This document shows positions 10,897 through 19,532 of a stretch of 64,000 nucleotides of DNA, piece by piece. How positions within the stretch are numbered: the first letter of the stretch is position 1; each line of letters opens with the position of its first letter. Source of the DNA: Rhynchopus euleeides (taxonomy: Eukaryota; Euglenozoa; Diplonemea; Diplonemida; Diplonemidae); the NCBI GenBank assembly GCA_963210315.1, contig OY723258.1, positions 1,426,001 to 1,490,000 on the forward strand, given 5' to 3'. Under the pieces are notes generated by a model. That model worked only from the letters and a program-made list of their open reading frames with translations. It was not told the origin of the DNA and did no database searches. Position numbers and translations under genes: made by a program.

Positions 10897-12045
10897 GGGG
10901 GGGTCAAATGCCACCCTTTTACGTGGACAAACACGATTTTTCAAAAAACCGGCGCAGAGGCCCCAAAGCCCCCGTAAACCCTCCAAACCCCCCCAGATCG
11001 GTCCGGAAACCCATCGAACCCCACTTTTCCACCATTCCGGGCACCTCAGGTGCCCGAATTGGGGTACCTAAATTTTGTGCCACCGTTTGGTACCGGACAG
11101 TGCCACTGTGTGGGAGGTTGGAAAAGAAAATGCCCCAACACACCACATCTGAGGGTTGCAATGCATGTTGCTTGCCAACCACGTCATCCGGTGGGTGTCA
11201 GGCGCTATGTAGGTGGCATTAGCCAGGTCTTCGATGAGTTCTGGCTTGTATATGTACCTCCCTGCCACCATGCACCGGGAGGCTGCCTGTAGGTACGGAA
11301 CAAGTCCAGATGGTCGTGTGATTCCTGTGCAGCAGTGCTCCACAACCGGGATGTGTTGACAACGACTGTTGCAACACGAGCTGTACATTCCGGGAACACA
11401 CGAAGTGCGCTGTCGTGGTACCCATTGTGCCAGAATTGGTAGTTGCTGCGGTCTACTTTGCCTGGCCCAAGAGCACTGGTACTGAACGGTGCAATATGCG
11501 TGGCGAGGTGAATGCAACGGAAGGGCGCAAAGTCAATACAGCTCTCGGATGGCGGGTGGTGGTGCCACTAGTGTGTGACGTTCACTCGAGGATACAACGC
11601 ATCACAATGAATCAGCAACCGTGGACCGAGTACAATACGCTCTCTGTGGCTGGTGTGGGGGACAAAGGCAGTGCCTGTGCCGCAGGCAGGGAGGTACATA
11701 TACAAGCCAGAACACATCGAAGACCTGGCTCATGCCACCTACATAGCGCCTGACACCCACCGGATGACGTGGTTGGCAAGCAACATGCATTGCAACCCTC
11801 AGATGTGGTGTGTTGGGGCATTTTCTTTTCCAACCTCCCACACAGTGGCACTGTCCGGTACCAAACGGTGGCACAAAATTTAGGTACCCCAATTCGGGCA
11901 CCTGAGGTGCCCGGAATGGTGGAAAAGTGGGGTTCGATGGGTTTCCGGACCGATCTGGGGGGGTTTGGAGGGTTTACGGGGGCTTTGGGGCCTCTGCGCC
12001 GGTTTTTTTGAAAAATCGTGTTTGTCACCCCCATTTGACCCCCCC
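10897..12045. mobile_element. 1149-bp long-TIR element, copy 1, inserted in a C-tract
   Basis: Ends are GGGGGGGTCAAATG and CATTTGACCCCCCC, flanked by TA (10895-10896 and 12046-12047), itself within poly-C. The inverted arms are ~370 bp long (to ~11270 and from ~11685); the left arm has an extra segment next to the terminus (CCACCCTTTTACG). Between them is ~415 bp of unique DNA. Small open frames read across arms and centre on both strands but match no protein I know, and the long inverted arms explain why the same peptides appear twice. No transposase, so non-autonomous. An equally long copy in the opposite orientation lies at 52087-53235 with only about three differences in the arm segments I compared, so transposition is recent. 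Confidence 0.88.
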
Positions 12046-12110
12046 TACCCCCCCCCCCCCCCGCTCCACTCGACGCGCCTCCCCCCCTCCCATCTGAAAT
12101 GTCTTCGCAG

Positions 12111-12150
12111 AAAGGGGCACAAAGGGGCACAGAGGGGCACAAAGGGGCAC
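12111..12150. repeat. 10-bp tandem repeat, four units
   Basis: AAAGGGGCAC repeated four times, the third as AGAGGGGCAC. Short minisatellite, no function inferred. Confidence 0.85.
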
Positions 12151-12792
12151 GGCCAGCAGTGTGGTGTTGGTGCGTAAGGGGGGTGGGGTGGGGTGGGGTG
12201 GGGTAGGGAGTTCGTTGTGTGCGCCTGCGCCCCGTGATTTTCAGGGGGGAAATGAGGGGCGCGTGATGTTTGCTGTCTAGTTCCGAGAGAGGCCTTCAAA
12301 ATAGCTGATTTTTTTCCCCTATCCCCTGTTTGTGGGCCGCATGTTTGTCGGACCGCCGTGGTTGAGGCGTGCATGGCATTTGTCCTGGTGCTGGTCGGAA
12401 AGAACAATAGTTGAAGGGGAAAAAAGGCTGTGCACGACATTCCCTAAGTTGAAACCAAAAAAAATCCGCGGAGATGGGATACGCCCCACACACATCAAGG
12501 GCCGGGGTACACCTCTTGGGGAAGGGGGGGGGGTGGAAGCGATTGCCGTCACATAATTCTGCGGGACCCTTCTGCTCCCCCCCCCCCTCCCCGCCCCCCA
12601 CCTGCATAACGAGTGAAGGGTGATCATTCTTGTGCTCCCTTCAAATTCGATTTCACTACCCCCCCCCCTCCCCGCCCCCCACCCCCAGTGCCCCTGCGCC
12701 TCGCCTTTCTCTGCATGGCACGCCATATGCCTCCCCCCCCCTCCCCCCTCCTCCCTCAGTGCCCCTGATGGGGACTTTTTTTTTAACCCTGA

Positions 12793-12820
12793 CCTCTCTC
12801 TCTCTCTCTCTCTCTCTCTC
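12793..12820. repeat. (CT)n microsatellite
   Basis: About 14 CT dinucleotides, preceded by an eight-T run. Ordinary simple repeat. Confidence 0.9.
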
Positions 12821-13527
12821 GCACGATAGGCAAAAGAGGACAGAAAAACAGGCATCGTTGTGTTGCCTTATCGCATCGTCATCGTCCTATGCGCGTGCGG
12901 CGTGGCGTGGCTTGTGCTGCTGACTGTGGAGAGCGCCGTTTGCATGTGTTATGTGTTATGCTTGGGAAAGGTGGGGCAGGGGGTGGTGGTGGTGGTGTGG
13001 CAATTCGCAAAGATGAAGAAAGAGAGAGAGGGAGCGAGACATCCGTGTGTGTGGGCGGTGTGTGTGTAAGTTCTGTACGTTGCCAGAAGATTGGCTGCTG
13101 TGTTCGGGCCTTATCTCAAGGGGTGTGGGGTGTGTGCTGTGGTGGTTGATTTTTTTTGATACGTGTCACGGAAATCTTTCCGACCGTTCCGGTAGAGGCA
13201 TTCCTTTATATAACAAGGCGTTGAAATATTTTTAACAACGAGTAGTTACGGAGCGACGAATCATAGCGGTGCCGCGAGGTAGCGATGGACACCCATGCGA
13301 CTGAACCTGCCGCGCTCAACAATTGAATAAAAAAAAGGAGTTCGGGGCAGTGGAAAAAAATCAGATCACGCCTTTGGTGCAGCAGAAAACGGGGTTTTCA
13401 ACTACGAACGTACTACGAAATATGGGGGGGGGGGGTGTGGGTTTTTTGCCCGATTTTGGTGCGATTTTGTTTGGTGGTAGGCCAACTGAGGTCAGGTGAC
13501 TGTCCCATTTTTCCCGCTTTTTTGTCG

Positions 13528-13615
13528 TCACTTACTGTCACTTACGGTCACTTAGCTTCACTGACAGTCACCGCACTGTCACTTACAGTCACAGAGCGTC
13601 AGTTCGCGTCACTTA
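13528..13615. repeat. GTCACTTAC degenerate tandem repeat, left part
   Basis: Degenerate 8-10-bp units of GTCACTTAC/GTCACTTAG. The same repeat in the same orientation resumes at 15227-15310 on the far side of the fold-back element, so the two parts were probably one array split by insertion. Confidence 0.75.
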
Positions 13616-14129
13616 CTGGGGGGGGGGGGCAAATACAAGAGTATATGCAAATACAAGGGTATATGCTAATACAAGAGTACTCCAGAAATTGCGATTTTAA
13701 AACCCTGTGCCTGGAATTTTGTCCAAAAAATATCACGTTTTCGCACACGGCAAAAAATGGTCAAAAAACCCGAAAATCGGGTTTGTAGGGTATATGTCCC
13801 CTGTCTGAAAATGCAAAATATGGCCCCGCAGGTGCCCCCAGAGTGATTTAAAATTGGAAAATCGACATTTTCCACCTACGGGAAATCCCCCAAAATAGGG
13901 GGTCCCCAGTCACGAACCCCAAAAAAATGTCCCGCGCGCCTCTAAGGCACTCTGGATTTTTATTATGTCATCCAGATGTCAAATCTGGGTCCAGGAACAC
14001 CGGTTTTTGGCCTCAGGAAGTCGAAAAATATGTGTGGAAATTTTTATTCCTGACCAGGATCCCCTAAAAGCCCGATTTCCCCTGTTTACACATGGGGGAT
14101 TTCTTGCAACGCCCGCTCGTGTGCTGAGT

Positions 14130-14590
14130 GTGTTATCCGCGACGTGGACGCGGTCGCCCTCTTCCTCCCAGAAGCCACTGATCTTCCTCATCCAACTTCA
14201 CCTCTGGATGTACGCGGCACGTGCTTGGGTTGTCCTGTCGCAGTGCAGCAGAAGGTCCCCTGTGCACTGCTGCCCAAGCCATTTCGGCTGCACGGAATAC
14301 GCCACGCAGAGTAACGTGGTATCGCGTGACCAGCTCGTGAGGCTTGTGCCCCGAATCGAATCGATAGGCTGCGAGCTGCATTGCCTCGGTCAGTTGATGT
14401 CCTTGTGTGTGCATTTTTGTGCACAACAGTCCCTTGGGTATCTGCAGCGCAGGTGCCTGCACTGGACCAGGACTCCTGATTTGCCTCTGGCACTTGTGAT
14501 CGGAACGGATGTGGCGACATGCCACGGTGCCCATGAATAGCCATGCCGGCACGAAAGTACGTTCACGACGGTTGATTACCATTGCCGCAC
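14130..14590. other. GC-rich, gene-like segment inside the fold-back
   Basis: About 460 bases whose composition (CG-rich, mixed) differs from the AT-rich, homopolymer-rich fold-back around it and resembles exonic DNA here. The minus strand is open for ~149 codons (14133-14582) and the plus strand for part of it, but I recognise no domain on either. It may be a captured host fragment, as carried by pack-type elements (inference). Confidence 0.3.
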
Positions 14591-14852
14591 TCTGTCAGAA
14601 CCAAGGGTCGCAGCTCACCTGAACGCCCACCAGGCCCCCCAACAGGGGGTGAAACCAAAGGGTCCCCCCTGGGGTTTTTTAACCCAAAATTTTCGAATTC
14701 GACATGTCCCCGGGATTTCCACTATGTCGCAGATTTCGACCATTGGGTCAAGAAAACCTAAAAATCTAGGGGGGAGGTGCTGAAGGATTGCACTGAAAAT
14801 TTTATCTAACTCGGTCAAAATTCCAGGCACAGGGTTTAAAAAGTTCACCGAG

Positions 14853-14880
14853 CAAATACAAGAGTATACTCTTGTATTTG
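14853..14880. repeat. 28-bp perfect palindrome
   Basis: CAAATACAAGAGTA followed directly by its complement. Two element ends meet head to head here. Confidence 0.9.
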
Positions 14881-15086
14881 CATACCAGACTTTTGGAGAA
14901 CTTTTGTGGGGTTTTCATCATATTTTGTGCTTCCAATGACCTCCCCCAGGCCTGTGGGCCTCCTGTCTGGAGTCGTCACGGTCGGGTGGGAGTCGCCTCG
15001 GGGGTGGGAAAGGCCAAGAGGACGCTCGTATTGTCTATTCGGCGCCGCTGCCCCATGAGGGCCCACCCGGAGGCCACATTTCTAGT

Positions 15087-15122
15087 ATGCAAATACAAGA
15101 GTATATACTCTTGTATTTGCAT
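15087..15122. repeat. 36-bp perfect palindrome
   Basis: ATGCAAATACAAGAGTAT followed directly by its complement, the same terminus as at 14853-14880 with a longer arm. Confidence 0.9.
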
Positions 15123-15226
15123 GGTAGACAACTTTTCAGCTAAAAAACAATTTTTTGAGAACCCTGAATTACGTAAGCTGGCACGGTGAATAGAAGAGTA
15201 TACCCTTGTATTTGCCCCCCCCCCAG

Positions 15227-15310
15227 TAAGGTCACTTAGCGTTACTTAGTGTCACTTAGTGTCACTTACCGGTCACTTACCGTCACTTAGCGTCACTTAC
15301 AGTTACTCAG
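15227..15310. repeat. GTCACTTAG degenerate tandem repeat, right part
   Basis: Continues the array of 13528-13615 in the same orientation, with units such as GTCACTTAGTGTCACTTAG. It supports insertion of the fold-back into a pre-existing array. Confidence 0.75.
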
Positions 15311-15485
15311 GGAGTCGTTGGTTTTCTCGTGTTCTGAGCTGATCAAGCCCCGTAATGGCAGAAAACCGAGCGTGGTCGATGTGAATCCCGCAGGACTGAT
15401 CGTGAATGCACAGAGAGAGCTGAGAAGGGACATATTTCCCACCCGACAAGCAGGTGAACGACAGTGCTGTCGATCACGATCGGTG

Positions 15486-15671
15486 CCCCGATATTTTCCA
15501 CACCTCTGCGAGGTTGCCCCGATATTTTCCACATCTCTGCGAGGTTGCCCCGATATTTTCCACACCTCTGCGAGGTTGCCCCGATATTTTCCACACCTCT
15601 GCGAGGTTGCCCCGATATTTTCCACACCTCTACGAGGTTGCCCCGATATTTTCCACACCTCTACGAGGTTG
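15486..15671 (+). repeat. 31-bp minisatellite, six units
   Basis: Unit CCCCGATATTTTCCACACCT plus CTGCGAGGTTG, six copies with GCGAGG/ACGAGG variants. The array recurs in inverted orientation at 15867-16177. No spacers lie between repeats, so it is not CRISPR-like. Confidence 0.93.
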
Positions 15672-15745
15672 CCGGGAAGAATCGTCACCCCCCATAGGTC
15701 TGAGATGACTCAGACTAGTAGCCGTTGTCTGACCGGGCGAACGAC

Positions 15746-16288
15746 CAGCGCGTTGTGTGCGGGTTTGCGGGCAGATGGCCGGTCAACCGGCGCGGCCACC
15801 GGTCTGCCGGTGAACGGTCAGATGGCCGGTCAACGGGTTACTTCCTGACCGGTCAACGGGTTACTTTATCGGGGCAACCTCGCAGAGGTGTGGAAAATAT
15901 CGGGGCAACCTCGTAGAGGTGTGAAAAATATCGGGGCAACCTCGCAGAGGTGTGTAAAATATCGGGGCAACCTCGTAGAGGTGTGGAAAATGTCGGGGCA
16001 ACCTCGCAGAGGTGTGGAAAATATTGGGGCAACCTCGTAGAGGTGTGGAAAATATCGGGGCAACCTCGTAGAGGTGTGGAAAATATCGGGGCAACCTCGT
16101 AGAGGTGTGGAAAATGTCGGGGCAACCTCGCAGAGGTGTGGAAAATGTCGGGGCAACCTCGCAGAGGTGTGGAAAACAGCGCGTTGTGTGCGGGTTTGCG
16201 GGCAGATGGCCGGTCAACCGGCGCGGCCACCGGTCTGCCGGTGAACGGTCAGATGGCCGGTCAACGGGTTACTTCCTGACCGGTCAAC
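15746..16288. repeat. ~112-bp direct repeat flanking the inverted 31-bp array
   Basis: The segment beginning CAGCGCGTTGTGTGCGGGTT and ending near TTACTTCCTGACCGGTCAAC occurs at 15746-15860 and 16177-16288 in the same orientation, on either side of the second minisatellite array. It is rich in the palindromic motif ACCGGTCAACGGG/GGCCGGTCAACC. Confidence 0.85.
15867..16177 (-). repeat. 31-bp minisatellite, ten units, inverted
   Basis: Ten copies of the same 31-bp unit as 15486-15671 but on the other strand, with ATCGGGG/GTCGGGG and CGCAG/CGTAG variants. With the first array it can form a long imperfect hairpin. Confidence 0.93.
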
Positions 16289-16506
16289 CGGCCGGTCGGT
16301 GTCCAAGTTACCCCACTACAGTCAGCAACAATGCCAGTTCGGACGTGCGCACATCCCCCAGGGCCCTGACTGTCACACTGTGTCCCTCCTAGGGGATCGC
16401 CGATGGGGAAGAACCACGACGAGGGCCCCCCCCCAGCTGCCCCAAAAGGGGGCAAAAAATGGGCACCCCAAACGGGTTTTCAACTACGAACGTACTACGA
16501 AATATG

Positions 16507-17407
16507 AGGCCTTCTGCTACACCAGCCTTGTCGGGAAATGAGCGGGGTAGGATGCCTACAGGCACAGAGCGGAGCTCTGCCTACGCCGCGATCCCCCTTT
16601 GGAGTTGTGCTCTTTGTTTGTCCTCAGCACATCACGCACACGCAGTGCATCTGCTTCTTACAGCAGTGCGGAACGCACCGAACCACCCCCTGCTGTTTGA
16701 ACGCGATCACACTGCGACACACCCCCCACACACACGCTCAGTGGTGATGCTCTACGCAAGGCCCGCCTACTCACAATGTGGCCGGCCACCACAACCCCTC
16801 CCCTTCGCCTTGTTTGAAAGCACTGTGGCGATCAAAAGGCTGACTGTGGGGCGGCTGGGGCAGGGCGGGCATCAGGAGGTCCGGTGAACAAACCACCGCC
16901 CCCACCCCCTTCCCCCCCCCGCGCCGCGGACTTCGGATGGGCTATGGTGTGAACGAACTAAAGATGCCAGATGCGGCGATGTGCCGACCCCACCCCCACC
17001 CCTCCCCTGCTGGGAGGCTTGCCTTTGCTTTTCACTCTCGGCAATCAAACCCCAGCGCGCCCCTCCATGTGGTAGCAAGGTTATTTTGTACTCGCGAGTT
17101 CTAGCATGCTGCGCCATTGGGGAGTTCCTTTTCCCCCAAGAGAGCAGCACTTCACCCTCCACACACACACCCACAGGAGACCCGGCTGGTTTGACCGACT
17201 TCAGCGAACAGGCTTTAGAGGGGGGGTCACACAGCGGGTGCACGGTGCGGAGGGGGAGAGGGGAGGTGCCGAGAAACAACACAACCCAAAACCACCCCCA
17301 CCACACCCACCACACCCCACACACCCCACACACCCCCGGCACAGCATGCCGGAGCAGTAAGAAGTAGACTGGCGTACCGCCCCAAGAGGGGGTGTGACAA
17401 AAATAGC
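16507..17407. other. Non-coding, low-complexity DNA
   Basis: Mixed sequence with C-rich, CACACC- and GGGGAG-rich stretches. Open frames on both strands (16459-16887, 16981-17367) lack protein-like composition. Nothing recognised. Confidence 0.45.
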
Positions 17408-17429
17408 TATTTATTACCGGTAATAATAA

Positions 17430-17595
17430 AGTACTTTATGGATTGAGGGTAATTACGTCCCCGAAGCAAGGTCCGAGGGTGTTTTGTTCCCCGAGGGAAG
17501 GCCCGAGGGCGAAGCCCGAGGGCCTTCCCGAGGGGAACAAAAACACCCGAGTACCTTGCTGAGGGGACGTAATTTCCCGAAATCCAGAAAGTACT
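17430..17595. repeat. ~165-bp imperfect hairpin inside the recombinase element
   Basis: Arms of ~70 bases run from AGTACTTTATGGATTGAGGG to the mirrored CGAAATCCAGAAAGTACT; the core is palindromic GGAAGGCCCGAGGGC/GCCCGAGGGCCTTCC around GAA. It may be a nested fold-back element, or a structured 5' leader or recombination target of the host element. Confidence 0.8.
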
Positions 17596-17719
17596 CAATT
17601 AGGACCGGTTATATGGTAGTTTGTTAACGGTCCTGAAACCATTATTACCGGTTTCCTGCAGAAAGCCTCCGTAGTACCAGAGCCACAACCTCCACAGATC
17701 ACGCAACATCACACACATC

Positions 17720-18760
17720 ATGCCCCGCGCCGCCGATCATGACAGCGACAGCAGCAGCAGCACATCAAGTGACGGTGACCTCATGCCAGTCCGCAGCAGG
17801 AAGGCATACACCGATCGACTGACTGACTTCGAGGCGTACGTCGCTGAGGAGGCTCCCCGGGTTCGTTCCATGAAGACAATCTACTCCGAGAAGCACATCA
17901 AGGGCTATCTCAAGGCCAAGCTGCAGGGGGGTTCTGCCGCATCGTCAATCTGGAACTACTACTCCATCATCAACTTCAAGGTCAAGATTGTCCACGGGAA
18001 CATGATCAAGACAAAGATGCCACGCCTCCACCAGTACGTGAAGAATCAAACAAAGGGCTACACCACCAAACAAGCCAAAACCTTCTCTTTTCAAGAACTG
18101 CAGGACTACATGGACAAGGGCACCGGGTCGCTGGCGAGCAAGCAGGATCGTGCGCTTGTGGTGCTGGCCTTCTTCGGTGGGATGCGCTGCGTTGAACTCC
18201 GCAACCTGTCGATCGAAAACATCACCGTTCAAGATGAGCAGATCAGCGTGAAGTTCTACGGTGCAAAGCAGGGAAGCGTCGCGATTGAACGGTCGTTTGT
18301 GGTCCCCAAGATGCTGAACGAAGAAGCTGTGTTCTACGACGTCCTCAAGGCCCATCTGGCCCACCTCTCTCTGTCGGACCTCGTGACGGGGCCTGTCGCA
18401 AGACGCATCAACAAGGCCGGCAGCGCGTTCCTCGCTTCGCCCATCGGGCGAAACCAATTCTACGGGCTGCCACGGAAGATTGCGCTGTGCCTGGAAAAGG
18501 ACCCGGAGGGATACACCGGGCACAGCATGAGACGCTCCGCCGCGCTGGCAGCGGCCAATGGCGGCGCGTCCACCATGGATCTCCGCAGGCATTTCGGCTG
18601 GCGCGGAGAATCGACGCCGCAGCTCTACCTTGATGCATCCACGACACACCAGCGGAACGTCGCGCACATGATGTCAAGCCAGCCTGCACAGGGGACGACG
18701 ACGGGAGCGCCAAGCCAGAGCAGGGTGACTGTGGATCTGAACGTCAACCTGCCGAGGTGA
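17720..18760 (+). CDS. Tyrosine recombinase (integrase) of the element
   Basis: An intact 346-residue frame starting MPRAADHDSDSSSSTSSDGD (acidic, serine-rich leader). Residues ~25-115 resemble a SAM-like core-binding domain; ~120-305 are the catalytic domain. All active-site positions can be placed: R156 in GGMRCVELRNL, K183 in KFYGAKQG, H268 and R271 in GHSMRR, W294 in HFGWRGEST, and the nucleophile Y303 in PQLYLDAS, nine residues after W294. Trp in place of the second His is seen in Cre and Flp. The enzyme should cut and rejoin DNA through a 3'-phosphotyrosine. No reverse transcriptase, methyltransferase or extra DNA-binding domain is attached. The tail is S/T/Q-rich. Intact frame and active site suggest it is, or recently was, functional. 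Confidence 0.9.
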   Translation: MPRAADHDSDSSSSTSSDGDLMPVRSRKAYTDRLTDFEAYVAEEAPRVRSMKTIYSEKHIKGYLKAKLQGGSAASSIWNYYSIINFKVKIVHGNMIKTKMPRLHQYVKNQTKGYTTKQAKTFSFQELQDYMDKGTGSLASKQDRALVVLAFFGGMRCVELRNLSIENITVQDEQISVKFYGAKQGSVAIERSFVVPKMLNEEAVFYDVLKAHLAHLSLSDLVTGPVARRINKAGSAFLASPIGRNQFYGLPRKIALCLEKDPEGYTGHSMRRSAALAAANGGASTMDLRRHFGWRGESTPQLYLDASTTHQRNVAHMMSSQPAQGTTTGAPSQSRVTVDLNVNLPR

Positions 18761-19122
18761 TGCCCTCTAGCCCCTGTGAAGTGTTGTAGCGAGTAGGAGC
18801 AATGTGGATCAAGCAAACTGGCCAGGACCTCGCCCCCACACCGCCCCTGCCCCCAGCCGCTTTTTCCAGGAAATAAAGATTTCCATTATTGCCCTCAATA
18901 TTGCGGTAATAAGAAAGCTGAGTGTAAATAATGGATGAAGTCACTAAACCCAGGCTATATTCCTGTGACTGCTTTATTTCCTAGTTTTGATAAAAACTTT
19001 TTAATTACCGAATGGTCAATAATATCGCCTTTAAGTCTCGTAAAGTGGTTTATTATTACCTCTTGGCTTATGGACTTTCTGCAGGAAACCGGTAATAATG
19101 GTTTCAGGACCGGTAATAAATA

Positions 19123-19532
19123 TTTTTTTTTCCCTTTGTGTTTTCTAGGTCCGCAAGGTCCCAAAAATCACTTTTTGGGCACATTTTTCAGAGGTCGCCA
19201 GAGGTCGCCACCCGGGAAATGCCATTTTTGGGGTTAAAAAACGGTTTTTCACCTTGCCCTCGTGAACTAGGTGGGGAAGGCGACGGTCAGACGCAAAATA
19301 AATGGAGGACCCCAAAGGAGGGTCCGCATCAGGCGGAAATCAGCAGAACCTCGCTCCAGACCACATTGTGGGCCAGGACAGGGTCGGGAAGAGCATAAAA
19401 CACCAGAAAACCGGTCCAGGAGGTCTCTCTGGGGCTCAAATCCCCTGAAAAGGGGTCTGAACAGGTGGCGACCGAAGGGCGACCAATGGTACCCACGGAG
19501 TTCCTCATCCCAAACTTGGGACCCGCCGAAAA
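19123..19532. other. Non-coding DNA between recombinase element and 41-bp array
   Basis: T-rich run after the element end, then GC-richer sequence with CAGAGGTCGCCAGAGGTCGCC. No gene recognised. Confidence 0.45.

Larger units (their letters stand above)
12048..13386. other. Low-complexity non-coding DNA
   Basis: G- and C-rich homopolymer-like runs, GGGGT repeats (12180-12210), C-tracts near 12585 and 12660, and GT-rich DNA after 12900. No supported gene. Bases 12601-12620 (CCTGCATAACGAGTGAAGGG) recur exactly at 37801-37820. Confidence 0.5.
13616..15226. mobile_element. Fold-back element(s) with CAAATACAAGAGTATA ends
   Basis: Left end CTGGGGGGGGGGG followed by CAAATACAAGAGTATA; right end is the inverted counterpart (TATACCCTTGTATTTG then a C run and CAG). 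TA flanks both ends (13614-13615, 15227-15228), inside a GTCACTTA array. Internal copies of the same terminus form perfect palindromes at 14853-14880 and 15087-15122, so at least two units lie head to head. Arms near 13690 and 14830 share the inverted segment CCCTGTGCCTGGAATTTTG, defining a subunit of ~13630-14866. No transposase seen. Confidence 0.65.
13387..16506. repeat. 36-bp direct repeats bounding a 3.1-kb block
   Basis: The sequence ttttcaactacgaacgtact and its flanks occur at 13387-13424 and again, same orientation, at 16470-16506, differing only by one G in the preceding G run. Everything between is repeat-derived (fold-back, two 31-bp arrays, 112-bp direct repeats). The pair could be a long target duplication, remnants of terminal direct repeats, or a tandem duplication later filled by insertions. 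Confidence 0.6.
17408..19122 (+). mobile_element. Compact tyrosine-recombinase element with inverted repeats (Crypton-like)
   Basis: About 1.7 kb bounded by TATTTATTACCGGT (17408-17421) and its complement ACCGGTAATAAATA (19109-19122). A perfect 37-bp subterminal inverted repeat lies at 17629-17665 and 19075-19111, starting GGTCCTGAAACCATTATTAC. Variants of ATTACCGGT occur at least six times, all near the ends. The only gene is the recombinase at 17720-18760. A ~165-bp hairpin sits at 17430-17595. Eukaryotic tyrosine-recombinase transposons (Cryptons, DIRS-like) are known; Cryptons generally lack terminal inverted repeats and DIRS elements carry reverse transcriptase, so a small element with inverted ends is unusual. 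No target duplication is visible, so the outer borders are provisional. Confidence 0.75.

Noticed and set aside
11068..11517. 149-codon frame repeated at 52615-53064
   Set aside because: It repeats because the transposon repeats and runs through the inverted arm; no recognisable domain, so not called a gene.
15486..16177. CRISPR-like array
   Set aside because: 31-bp units are directly adjacent with no unique spacers, occur in both orientations, and the genome is eukaryotic.
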